In this document: positions 32,028 to 40,429 of the stretch, piece after piece | Layout: the number at the start of each line of letters is the position of its first letter | Position numbering within the stretch: the stretch's first letter is position 1 | Source: Rhodocyclaceae bacterium UBA2250 | Lineage (GTDB): Bacteria > Pseudomonadota > Gammaproteobacteria > Burkholderiales > Rhodocyclaceae | DNA length: 40,429 nt | Direction of reading: 5' to 3' | Assembly (NCBI GenBank): GCA_002347285.1 | Contig: DDXW01000058.1 | Coordinates: 1-40,429, forward strand | Notes under the pieces: model-generated | Databases searched by the model: none | What the model was told of the DNA's origin: nothing | The model's input: the letters and a program-made list of their open reading frames with translations, nothing else | Made by a program: the position numbers and the translations under genes

Positions 32028-32037
32028 GGTGCGCCGC

Positions 32038-32805
32038 TTACCGCTTCTTCTGCGGGGCGAGCATCTTGAGACGGGCGCGGGCGGTCTCGACCGCCGGGCT
32101 GGTCGGATACTTCTCCACCAGCGTCTGCAGTACCTTGATCGCACCGGGGACGTCCTTCGCGCCGACCAGCGCGTTCGCCTGGCCGAGCAGGGCGTCCGGC
32201 GCCTTCGGGTCGCTGGGCCACGTCGCCGCGACGTGGCCGAACGCCTTGGCGGACGGGTCGTACTTCTTCTGCTGGTAGAGACTCGAAGCCAGCCAGTAAT
32301 GCGCGTTCGGCAGCAGGGTCGAGCCGGCATGACGCGCGATGAAGGCTTCGAAGGCGGCCTGCGCTTCGGCGAACTTGCTCTCGCGGAACAAGCCGAGCGC
32401 GGCTTCGTAGTCGCGCATCTCGGCCTGCGGATCGGCCTTCGGCTGGGCTGCCGCGGCTGGCTCGACCGACGTCGCGGGGACGGTTTCGAGCTTGCGCAGG
32501 CGGTTGTCGAGATCGACGTAGAAGTCCTGCTGGCGCTTGTGGGCCGCCTCGAGGCTGTTCGTCAGCACCTCGATCTGACCGGTCAGGCGGGCCATGTCGG
32601 CGCGCAGGACCTCGATCTGGTTGGCGAAGTCGAGCTGGTTCTTCGACACGCCGTCGAGGCGCTGGCGCAGCGCGCCGCTGCCCTGCGCCACTTCGGCGCG
32701 CAGGTCGGCGATCTGCTTGCGCGCCTCGGTGTCATCGAGGAACGCATGCGCGGGCAGCGCGCAGGCAGCGCAGCAAAGGAGCAGTACCAGGCGTGCCCGC
32801 GTCAT
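32038..32805 (-). CDS. cpoB: CpoB (YbgF), Tol-Pal linked cell division coordinator
   Basis: Periplasmic protein that links Tol-Pal energy to peptidoglycan synthesis at the septum. It has 255 residues: a signal peptide cut after AHA (about residue 21), an N-terminal coiled coil (about 25-110), a Pro/Ala-rich linker (about 108-125), and three TPR-like repeats (about 130-250). Start ATG 32805, 3 bp after the pal stop. Typical place at the end of the tol-pal cluster. Confidence 0.93.
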   Translation of the reverse strand: MTRARLVLLLCCAACALPAHAFLDDTEARKQIADLRAEVAQGSGALRQRLDGVSKNQLDFANQIEVLRADMARLTGQIEVLTNSLEAAHKRQQDFYVDLDNRLRKLETVPATSVEPAAAAQPKADPQAEMRDYEAALGLFRESKFAEAQAAFEAFIARHAGSTLLPNAHYWLASSLYQQKKYDPSAKAFGHVAATWPSDPKAPDALLGQANALVGAKDVPGAIKVLQTLVEKYPTSPAVETARARLKMLAPQKKR

Positions 32806-32808
32806 CGC

Positions 32809-33351
32809 TTAGAACTCGCCGGAGTAGAGCATGTCGCCGCGGCGGTTCTGCGCCCAGCAGGATTCGGTGGCTTCCGTGCAGGCCGGCTTTTCTTCGCCGA
32901 GGCTCACCGACTCGAGCTGGTCTTCCTTGGCGCCCAGCAGCAGCAGCGCCTTCTTGACCGCCTCGGCGCGCTTCTGGCCGAGCGCGAGGTTGTATTCGCG
33001 GCTGCCGCGCTCGTCGGCGTTGCCCTGGATCAGCATCTTCATCTGGCCGTTCTTGGCGAGGAAGCGGGCGTGCTGCTCGAGCAGCGCCTTGTATTCGTCC
33101 TTCACCACGTAGCTGTCGTAGTCGAAGTAGATGCTGCGCTTGGACAGCGGGCTCTTCGGATCCTTGAGCGCGGCCAGACCGTACTGGTCGAGCTGGCCGG
33201 CGGTCACCGGGGCGACGCCGGGCGTGGTCACCGCGCTCGGGCTGCGGTCCTCGATGCCGGCGCCCGCCTGTTCGGGGGCGGCGGGCTGGCTGCCGCAGCC
33301 GGCCAGCGCGAGAAGGGTGATCAGGGAGACGGAGAGAAGTGAAGTGCGCAT
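32809..33351 (-). CDS. pal: Pal, peptidoglycan-associated outer-membrane lipoprotein
   Basis: Lipoprotein anchoring the outer membrane to peptidoglycan, partner of TolB. It has 180 residues: a type II signal with lipobox LAGC (Cys19), a Pro/Ala linker, and a C-terminal OmpA-like domain from about residue 65. IYFDYDSYVV begins the domain, and GNADERGSREYNLALGQKR binds the diaminopimelate of peptidoglycan. Two extra cysteines near the C terminus (CTEATESC) could form a disulfide. Confidence 0.96.
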   Translation of the reverse strand: MRTSLLSVSLITLLALAGCGSQPAAPEQAGAGIEDRSPSAVTTPGVAPVTAGQLDQYGLAALKDPKSPLSKRSIYFDYDSYVVKDEYKALLEQHARFLAKNGQMKMLIQGNADERGSREYNLALGQKRAEAVKKALLLLGAKEDQLESVSLGEEKPACTEATESCWAQNRRGDMLYSGEF

Positions 33352-33378
33352 GGTCGTTTCCTGGATGAGAGTGATTGA

Positions 33379-34650
33379 TTAGTGGAAGGGGCCCCAGGCC
33401 GGCTCGCGGACGTCCGCGGCCTGCACCGAGAGACGCTGCTTGACGCGACCGTCGGTGGATACCGCCGCCAGCACGCCGCGGCCGCCGACCTCGGTGGCGA
33501 AGAGGATCATGCGGCCGTTCGGGGCGAAGCTCGGCGATTCGTCCTTGGCCGTGTCGGTGAGCACCTGCACCTGGCGGGTCGCCAGATCCATCGCGGCGAC
33601 GCGGAAACGGCCGTCGCTGCGCGTGACGAAGGCCAGCGTCTTGCCGTCGGGCGACAGGCGCGGCGTCACGTTGTAGCTGCCGTCGAAGGTGACGCGCTGC
33701 GCCGCGCCGCCGGCCACCGGCAGGCGGTAGACCTGCGGGCTGCCGCCGCGGTCGGAGGTGAAATAGATGAACTGGCCGTCCGGCGAGAAGTGCGGCTCGG
33801 TGTCGATGCCGGCGGAGGAGGCCAGCCGCGTCACGCCGCTGCCGTCGGCATTGACCAGATAGAGCTGCGACCCGCCGTCCTTGGTCAGCACCACGGCGAG
33901 CTTCCTGCCGTCGGGCGACCAGGCCGGCGCGGAGTTCGAGCCCTTGAAGTTGGCGACGACGTGGCGCTTGCCGGTGGCGAGGTCATGGACGTAGATGATC
34001 GGCTTCTTGGCCTCGAAGGAGACGTAGGCGAGTTTGCCGCCGTCGGGCGACCAGGCCGGCGAGATGATCGGCTCGCGCGAGGCCAGCGCCGATTGCGCGC
34101 CGTTGCCGTCGGCATCGGCGATCTGCAGCTCGTAGCGGCCGGCGCCCTTCACGACGTAGGCGATGCGCGTCGAGAAGATGCCGCGCTCGCCGGTCAGCTT
34201 TTCGTAGATCGTGTCGGCGATGCGGTGCGCGGTGGTGCGGATCTGGTTCGAGGCGTGGGCCAGCGCCTGGCCGGCGATGGCCGCCTGCTTCTGCGTGTCG
34301 TAGAGGCGGAAACGGGTTTCGTAACGGCCGTCGGGGGTGGTGTTGACGCTGCCGGCGGCGAGCGCGTCGGCGCCCTTGCCTTTCCATTCGGCATGGTTGG
34401 GCACGGTGTTCTCGTTGAGCGCGGCGCCGGCCGTGTCGACCAGCTGGAACAGGCCGCTGCGCTCGAGGTCGGCGCGGATCACCGAAGTGAGCGCTTGCGA
34501 AACGCCGCGTTCGCCGGCGAAGTCGGCAACGGCCACCGGGATGCGGTTGGCGCCGGCGCCGGTGATTTCGATCGACAGCTGCGCCAGCGCGCCGCTTGCC
34601 GCCGCCGCGAGCAGGGCGCCGGCAGCCAGAAGAGACTTGAATTTTTTCAT
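33379..34650 (-). CDS. tolB: TolB, periplasmic beta-propeller of the Tol-Pal system
   Basis: Shuttles between Pal, TolA and the inner-membrane motor. It has 423 residues: a signal peptide (KKFKSLLAAGALLAAAASGALA), an N-terminal alpha/beta domain, and a six-bladed propeller of TolB-type repeats (SPAWSPDGGKLAYVS and similar, four or five clear SPDG turns). Start ATG 34650 was preferred over 34683 because it begins the signal peptide. A TATAAT-like string (34665-34660 on -) lies just upstream but has no usable -35. Confidence 0.95.
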   Translation of the reverse strand: MKKFKSLLAAGALLAAAASGALAQLSIEITGAGANRIPVAVADFAGERGVSQALTSVIRADLERSGLFQLVDTAGAALNENTVPNHAEWKGKGADALAAGSVNTTPDGRYETRFRLYDTQKQAAIAGQALAHASNQIRTTAHRIADTIYEKLTGERGIFSTRIAYVVKGAGRYELQIADADGNGAQSALASREPIISPAWSPDGGKLAYVSFEAKKPIIYVHDLATGKRHVVANFKGSNSAPAWSPDGRKLAVVLTKDGGSQLYLVNADGSGVTRLASSAGIDTEPHFSPDGQFIYFTSDRGGSPQVYRLPVAGGAAQRVTFDGSYNVTPRLSPDGKTLAFVTRSDGRFRVAAMDLATRQVQVLTDTAKDESPSFAPNGRMILFATEVGGRGVLAAVSTDGRVKQRLSVQAADVREPAWGPFH

Positions 34651-34679
34651 GGGCTTGGAATTATAGCGCGACGTCGGAG

Positions 34680-35435
34680 TCACTCTTCCCGCGGCCGGAA
34701 GGTGAGTTCCAGCGTGCGGCTGAACAGTTCGCTCTGGGCGGGTTTCGGCAGCGGGCTGGACTTGAGGATCGCGCGCTCGGTCGCCCCGTCCCAGGCCGGA
34801 TTGCCGGAGGATTTCTTGAGCTTGACGCTGAGTACCTCGCCGGAAGGCAACTGCGTGACCTCGAACACGGCTTCGGGGTTGCCGCGCACATCCGGCGGCA
34901 GCACGATATTGCCGCGCACCTTGCCGCGGATGCGGGCAATGTAGTCCGCCACCGCGCTCGCCTGGGCAGAACTGGCCTGCTGCGCCTTGAGGCTGGCCAG
35001 TTCCTGCGCCGCGGCGGTGGCCGCCTTGCGCTTTTCCGCATCCTTGAGTTCGCGCTCGAGCTGCTCCTTGAACGGATCGGGTGCCGGCTTCGGCTCGGGC
35101 TTCGCGATCGGTTTCGGTTCCGGCTTGGGCTTCGGCTTTTCCTTCTGCGCGATCTCCGGCTTGGGCGGCGGCTTGACCGGTTCCGGCTTCGGCTCGGGCT
35201 TGAGCGGCGGGGGCGGTTCCGGTTTCGGTTCCGGCTTCGGTTCGGGCGCCGGCGCAGGACTCGGCGCTGGCGGGGCGGCGCGCACGAGTTCGACCTCGAC
35301 GGTTTCCGGCTGCTGCGTTTGCCAGCGGATGCCGTAGATGATCAGCACGGCCAGCAGCACGTGCATCAGCACGGCCAAGGCGAAGGAGATGCGCTTGCCG
35401 GGCGGTCGGCGCGGTGTGGCGGGGGCGTCGGTCAT
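34680..35435 (-). CDS. tolA: TolA, energy-transducing protein of the Tol-Pal system
   Basis: Inner-membrane protein that spans the periplasm and transmits proton-motive force from TolQR to TolB-Pal. It has 251 residues, shorter than E. coli TolA (about 420). One N-terminal helix (about 15-35) is followed by a stiff Pro/Lys/Glu region (about 55-120, many PEPKPEP units), a short Ala/Lys coiled coil (about 125-160) and the C-terminal TolA/TonB-like domain (about 165-250; PPDVRGNPEAVFEV). The proline-rich segment resembles TonB, but the tolQRAB-pal order identifies it as TolA. Overlaps tolR by 4 bp. Confidence 0.93.
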   Translation of the reverse strand: MTDAPATPRRPPGKRISFALAVLMHVLLAVLIIYGIRWQTQQPETVEVELVRAAPPAPSPAPAPEPKPEPKPEPPPPLKPEPKPEPVKPPPKPEIAQKEKPKPKPEPKPIAKPEPKPAPDPFKEQLERELKDAEKRKAATAAAQELASLKAQQASSAQASAVADYIARIRGKVRGNIVLPPDVRGNPEAVFEVTQLPSGEVLSVKLKKSSGNPAWDGATERAILKSSPLPKPAQSELFSRTLELTFRPREE

Positions 35436-35848
35436 CGCCTCTGCTTCGGCTGCACCAGCAGCCCGATCTTCGCGACCTGTGCGCGCTGCAGCTCGTCCAT
35501 GACGTTGAGGACGGCTTCGTATTTCACGTTCTTGTCGCCGGCGATCAGCACCGGCTGGTCGGGATGCTTCGCCTGCGCCTCCTTGATGCGTTCGGCCAGT
35601 TCGAGCCGGCCGACGGTGACCTCGGCGCCGCCGAGCGCGCGGTCGCGCATCGCCATCGCGCCGTCGGCCTTGACGATGATCTCGAGCGGCTCGACCGGCG
35701 GCGCGGACGCCTTGCCGACGGAGGGCAGTTCGATGCTGGCCGGCGTGATCATCGGCGCGGTGACCATGAAGATCACCAGCAGCACCAGCATCACGTCGAT
35801 GTAGGGCACGACGTTGATTTCGTGCTTGAGCCGTCTCGGTCGCCGCAT
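35432..35848 (-). CDS. tolR: TolR, proton-channel subunit of the Tol-Pal motor
   Basis: A 138-residue ExbD/TolR family protein. A single membrane helix (about 15-35) carries the proton-translocating Asp18 in VVPYIDVMLVLL, followed by a periplasmic domain. It starts 3 bp after tolQ and overlaps tolA by 4 bp (ATGA). Confidence 0.95.
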   Translation of the reverse strand: MRRPRRLKHEINVVPYIDVMLVLLVIFMVTAPMITPASIELPSVGKASAPPVEPLEIIVKADGAMAMRDRALGGAEVTVGRLELAERIKEAQAKHPDQPVLIAGDKNVKYEAVLNVMDELQRAQVAKIGLLVQPKQRR

Positions 35849-35851
35849 GGC

Positions 35852-36529
<678 letters not shown>

Positions 36530-36539
36530 ACGGGTTGGT

Positions 36540-36934
36540 TCAGGCGAGCGCTTTGAGTTTGTCGTGAATCGGCTTCGGCATGGCGGCCGGCTTGCCGGTG
36601 GCGAGGTCGAGGCAGGCGACGCGCACCGTCGCGGTCAGCAGCGTCTGGTCGCCGCGGCGGATGGTCTGTCCGAATGTTACCTGAGCGCGACCGAGGTCTT
36701 CGACCGCGGTCGCGACGACGAGTTGGTCGTCGAGCCGCGCCGGCTTCAGGTACTCGGCGCCGAGGGAACGCACCGCGAAGGCGAGCCCGGTCTCGGCGGC
36801 GAGCTGCCGCTGTTCGAAGCCGAGCACGCGCAGGCATTCGGTGCGGCCGCGCTCGAGATACTTGAGGTAGTTGGCGTAGTACACGACGCCGCCGGCGTCG
36901 GTGTCCTCGTAATAGACGCGCACGCCGAGATGCG

Positions 36935-36950
<16 letters not shown>
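36540..36950 (-). CDS. ybgC: YbgC family acyl-CoA thioesterase
   Basis: A 136-residue cytosolic hotdog-fold thioesterase, normally found just before tolQ. The signature YYEDTDAGGVVYYANY (about residues 13-28) contains the catalytic Asp18. Substrates in other bacteria are short-chain or phospholipid-linked acyl thioesters. Its start overlaps the ruvB end by 16 bp, joining the ruv and tol clusters into one transcription unit. Confidence 0.94.
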
Positions 36951-37980
<1,030 letters not shown>

Positions 37981-37984
<4 letters not shown>

Positions 37985-39027
37985 GCGGCCTGCTCCGCTG
38001 CCGCCGACCAGCCCTCGATCAGCGTCAATGCCAGGGCGAGGATCACCGGGCCGAGGAAGATGCCGACGAAGCCGAAGGCCAGCACCCCGCCGAACACGCC
38101 GAGCGCGACCAGCAGGATCGGCAGGCTGGCGGTGCGGCTGATCAGGATCGGCTTGACTAAATTGTCCACGCTGCTGATGGCGACGAGGCCCCAGACGACC
38201 ATGAAGATCGCCCAGCCGGTCTGGCCCTGGTCGTAGAGCCACCAGGCCGCGCCGCCCCAGATCAGCGGCGGGCCGACCGGCACCATCGACAGGAAGAAGG
38301 TGGCCGCGGCGAGCAGCAGGGCGGCCGGGACGCCGGCGATCAGGAAGCCGATCAGCGCGACGAGCGACTGCGCCGCCGCCGTGCCGACGATGCCGACCAT
38401 CACGCCCATGATCGTGCCGCGCGCCAGTTCCAGCATGCGCTCGCCCAACGGTCCGCCGATCTTGGCGGCGAGCCGGGACAGATGCGTTGCGAGCTGGTGG
38501 CCGTCGCGGTAGAAGAAGAAGGCGATGAACATGACCAGCGTCAGTTCGAGCAGACCCTGGCCGACCAGCGCGACGGCGGCGGTCAGGAGTCTGCGCGTCG
38601 GCTCGAACAGTTGCTTGCCGAGGCTGGCGAGCTCGTCCGCGTTGCCGGCGAGCTTGCGCCAGTAGGCGTCGAGATGCTCGCCGACGAGCGGCAGCCCGGC
38701 GAGCCAGTCGGGCGGGGCGTGATCGCGCGATTCGAACCACGGGCGCAGCAGCGTCAGCAGCTGACCGACGCCGTCGGCGATGGTGGCGGCGAGATAGGAC
38801 ATGGGCAGCAGCACGGCCAGCGCGAGCAGCAGGGTCAGCAGCAGGGCGGCGAGGGTGGTGCGTCCCTTGAGATGCGCCTCGAGCCGGGCGAACAGCGGCC
38901 AGGTCGTCAGGCAGAGGATGGCGGCGAACAGCAGGGCGGCGAGGAAGGGCGCCAAAACCCACGCGGCGCCGACGACGATCAGGGCGACGATCGCGATGCG
39001 GGCGTTGGCGCGGGTGGCTTCATTCAT
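37981..39027 (-). CDS. PerM / AI-2E family membrane permease
   Basis: A 348-residue polytopic protein of the AI-2E transporter (UPF0118/PerM) family with about seven to eight hydrophobic segments. The central VGPPLIWGG segment and the C-terminal FGFVGIFLGPVILALALTL segment are typical. Transported substrate unknown; despite the family name, AI-2 export is not implied. It is inserted between ruvA and ruvB with a 4-bp overlap with ruvB and a 35-bp gap after ruvA, so it must be co-transcribed with the recombination genes. Confidence 0.85.
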
Positions 39028-39062
39028 GTGCGGATTCTACCCCGCTGCCCGCGGCCTCCCGG

Positions 39063-39653
39063 TCAAGCCTTGGCGAGCAGCTTGAGCGCCTGGCGGATGC
39101 CGTCCGAGACGCCGATGCCGGCCGGCAGGCCTTTCGTCGCGGCGAGCGCCTCGCGCTCGCTGTAGCCGAGCGCCAGCAGCGCGTTGAGGATGTCGCTGCC
39201 CGCGTCGGCCGCCGCCTCGCCGGCGCCGAGTTTCGCGGGCGCGCCGCCGGCCGCCGGCAGCTTGTCCTTGAGTTCGAGCAGCAGGCGCTCGGCGGTCTTC
39301 TTGCCGATGCCCGGGATCTTCGTCAGCCGGCCGGTCTCCTGACGCGCCACCGCCTGCGCCAGCTCGCCGACCGACAGACCGGACAGCACCGCCAGCGCGG
39401 TGCGCGCGCCGATGCCGGAAATCTTCAGCAGTTGTCTGAACGCCGCCCGCTCGGCCTCGCTGAGGAAGCCGAACAGCAGGTGGGCATCCTCGCGCACGAC
39501 CAGGTGGGTGACGAGCGCGACCCGCTCGCCGAGGTTCGGCAGGTTGTAGAAGGTGCTCATCGGCACGTCGAGCTCGTAGCCGACGCCGCCGACATCGACG
39601 AGGATCTGCGGCGGGTTCTTTTCCAGCAGGGTGCCGGCGATGCGGCCGATCAT
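39063..39653 (-). CDS. ruvA: RuvA, Holliday junction-binding subunit
   Basis: Tetrameric DNA-binding protein that loads RuvB on Holliday junctions. It has 196 residues: an N-terminal OB fold (MIGRIAGTLLEKNPP), two helix-hairpin-helix motifs (ISGIGARTALAVLSG about 74; IPGIGKKTAERLLLEL about 109), a flexible acidic/Ala linker (about 130-148) and the C-terminal three-helix domain that binds RuvB. ATG 39653 overlaps the ruvC stop by 4 bp. Confidence 0.95.
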   Translation of the reverse strand: MIGRIAGTLLEKNPPQILVDVGGVGYELDVPMSTFYNLPNLGERVALVTHLVVREDAHLLFGFLSEAERAAFRQLLKISGIGARTALAVLSGLSVGELAQAVARQETGRLTKIPGIGKKTAERLLLELKDKLPAAGGAPAKLGAGEAAADAGSDILNALLALGYSEREALAATKGLPAGIGVSDGIRQALKLLAKA

Positions 39654-40183
39654 ACGAGTCTCCCGTTGCGTACGCGGAAGCCGCGCGTCGCGATGTTACC
39701 CAGCCCTTGCCCCCCGTGCGCATGGCAGATCGCGCAGGCCAATGCATCGGCGGCGTCGGCGGAGGGCTCGCCGGGCAGTTGCAGCAGGCGCGTGACCATG
39801 TGGCCGACCTGCTCCTTGGCCGCCTTGCCGTGGCCGACCACTGCCTGCTTGACCTGCAGCGCCGTGTATTCGGCGACCGGCAGACCGGCCAGCACCAGAG
39901 CGGAAATGGCTGCACCGCGCGCCTGGCCGAGCAGCAGCGTCGATTGCGGATTGACGTTGACGAACACCTTTTCGATCGACGCTTCGTCCGGACAGTGCTC
40001 GCCGATCACTGCGCCGATGCCGTCGAGCAGCGTCTTCAGGCGCAGCGGCAAGGCATCGGCTTCATTACTGCGAATGCAGCCGCTGGTGACGTAGGCGAGC
40101 TGCTGGCCGACCTTGTCGATGATGCCGAAGCCCGTGACGCGCAGGCCGGGGTCGATGCCGAGGATGCGGATGGTGGTGGTCAT
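39650..40183 (-). CDS. ruvC: RuvC, Holliday junction resolvase
   Basis: Endonuclease that cuts Holliday junctions symmetrically. It has 177 residues from ATG 40183; a GTG at 40192 would add three residues. Neither start has a recognisable ribosome site. The four acidic catalytic residues are present at Asp11 (GIDPG), Glu71 (IEKVF), Asp143 and Asp146 (SADAADALA), matching the E. coli spacing. The IS5-type insertion begins 25 bp upstream of this ATG, so the native promoter of the ruv operon has probably been displaced. Confidence 0.94.
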   Translation of the reverse strand: MTTTIRILGIDPGLRVTGFGIIDKVGQQLAYVTSGCIRSNEADALPLRLKTLLDGIGAVIGEHCPDEASIEKVFVNVNPQSTLLLGQARGAAISALVLAGLPVAEYTALQVKQAVVGHGKAAKEQVGHMVTRLLQLPGEPSADAADALACAICHAHGGQGLGNIATRGFRVRNGRLV

Positions 40184-40204
40184 GCTGGTCACGAAAGATA
40201 CACG

Positions 40205-40429
40205 TTAGGGAAGGTCTGAATAAGGTGTGAACGATTTTGCTGCCGAAGGGTCAGACGAGCGAACTCGCACACACGGATGGAAACAATGAAACAGATGACG
40301 CTCTCGGCAGGTGGTTTTGATCGGCACGGCAAGACGACGCGACGCGCAGCGTTTCTGACCGAAATGGATCGGCTGGTGCCGTGGTCGGCGCTGTGTGCTT
40401 TGATTGAACCGGTCTATCCGAAGGCCGGC
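40205..40429 (+). mobile_element. Left end of an IS5-family insertion sequence
   Basis: TTAG (40205-40208) fits the YTAR target of IS5-type elements. It is directly followed by GGAAGGTCTGAATAAG (from 40209), close to the IS5 terminal inverted repeat GGAAGGTGCGAACAAG. The transposase start follows on +. The right end and second target copy lie beyond the window. The element points away from ruvC. Confidence 0.85.
40286..40429 (+). CDS. IS5-family transposase, 3'-truncated by window edge
   Basis: 48 residues are visible from ATG 40286. The N-terminal domain matches IS5-type transposases: FDRHGKTTRRAAFL, then VPWSALCALIEPVYPKAG, compared with the LPW...VIEPFYPKAG segment of E. coli IS5 InsH. 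The DDE catalytic residues lie further downstream, outside the window, so activity cannot be judged. Confidence 0.88.
   Translation, partial: MKQMTLSAGGFDRHGKTTRRAAFLTEMDRLVPWSALCALIEPVYPKAG

Noticed and set aside
34660..34665. TATAAT on - just before tolB as an internal promoter
   Set aside because: No acceptable -35 at 16-18 bp and no extended -10; likely chance in an AT-rich gap.

Overview
The window comes from a high-GC chromosome. Its gene families and gene order (napDAGHB, a full ccmABCDEFGHI set, rnf with a pyruvate:ferredoxin oxidoreductase, tolQRAB-pal-cpoB-queE-queC) fit a facultatively anaerobic betaproteobacterium, most likely a Rhodocyclales member (Azoarcus/Thauera/Dechloromonas type). 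That placement is inferred from protein character and synteny, not from a marker-gene search.

Layout. (1) 1-1970: the 3' part of a bifunctional ppGpp synthetase/hydrolase (spoT) and a small DUF3460 protein. (2) 2046-8256: periplasmic nitrate reductase. napDAGHB lies on + behind a perfect FNR-type box. A shortened napF and a separate tetraheme napC lie on - and converge on it. (3) 8282-14688, all -: the complete cytochrome c maturation operon ccmABCDEFGHI, with overlapping or closely spaced genes, which supplies heme attachment for NapB, NapC and other c-type cytochromes. (4) 14689-15101: a 413-bp divergent intergenic region holding a candidate promoter and a strongly structured leader that ends in a terminator-like hairpin plus T7. 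(5) 15102-25557, all +: rnfB, a 1640-residue pyruvate:ferredoxin oxidoreductase, rnfC, rnfD, rnfG, rnfE, rnfA and a 63-residue Cys-rich membrane protein, nearly gapless. (6) 25597-28517, -: an LtaS-like membrane sulfatase and an SMP-30/NHL-like propeller protein. Then, on +, a small coiled-coil protein with a clear terminator. (7) 29017-29460: a secretin-like gene remnant and two tandem tRNA-Lys genes. (8) 29533-40183, all -: a YeeE/YedE-type sulfur transporter, then (in transcription order) ruvC, ruvA, a PerM-like permease, ruvB, ybgC, tolQ, tolR, tolA, tolB, pal, cpoB, queE and queC. (9) 40205-end: the left end of an IS5-family element inserted just upstream of ruvC.

How it fits together. 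Regions 2 and 3 are an anaerobic respiration module: quinol to NapC and/or NapGH, to NapB, to NapA, with ccm making the hemes. Region 5 looks like a dedicated low-potential electron module. The 2-oxoacid oxidoreductase reduces ferredoxin (it carries its own C-terminal ferredoxin-like domain), and the Rnf complex exchanges electrons between ferredoxin and NAD(H) at the membrane. The oxidoreductase sits between rnfB and rnfC, a putative iron-insertion helper follows rnfA, and a candidate cis-regulatory RNA controls the whole unit. I consider this the most interesting system in the window.
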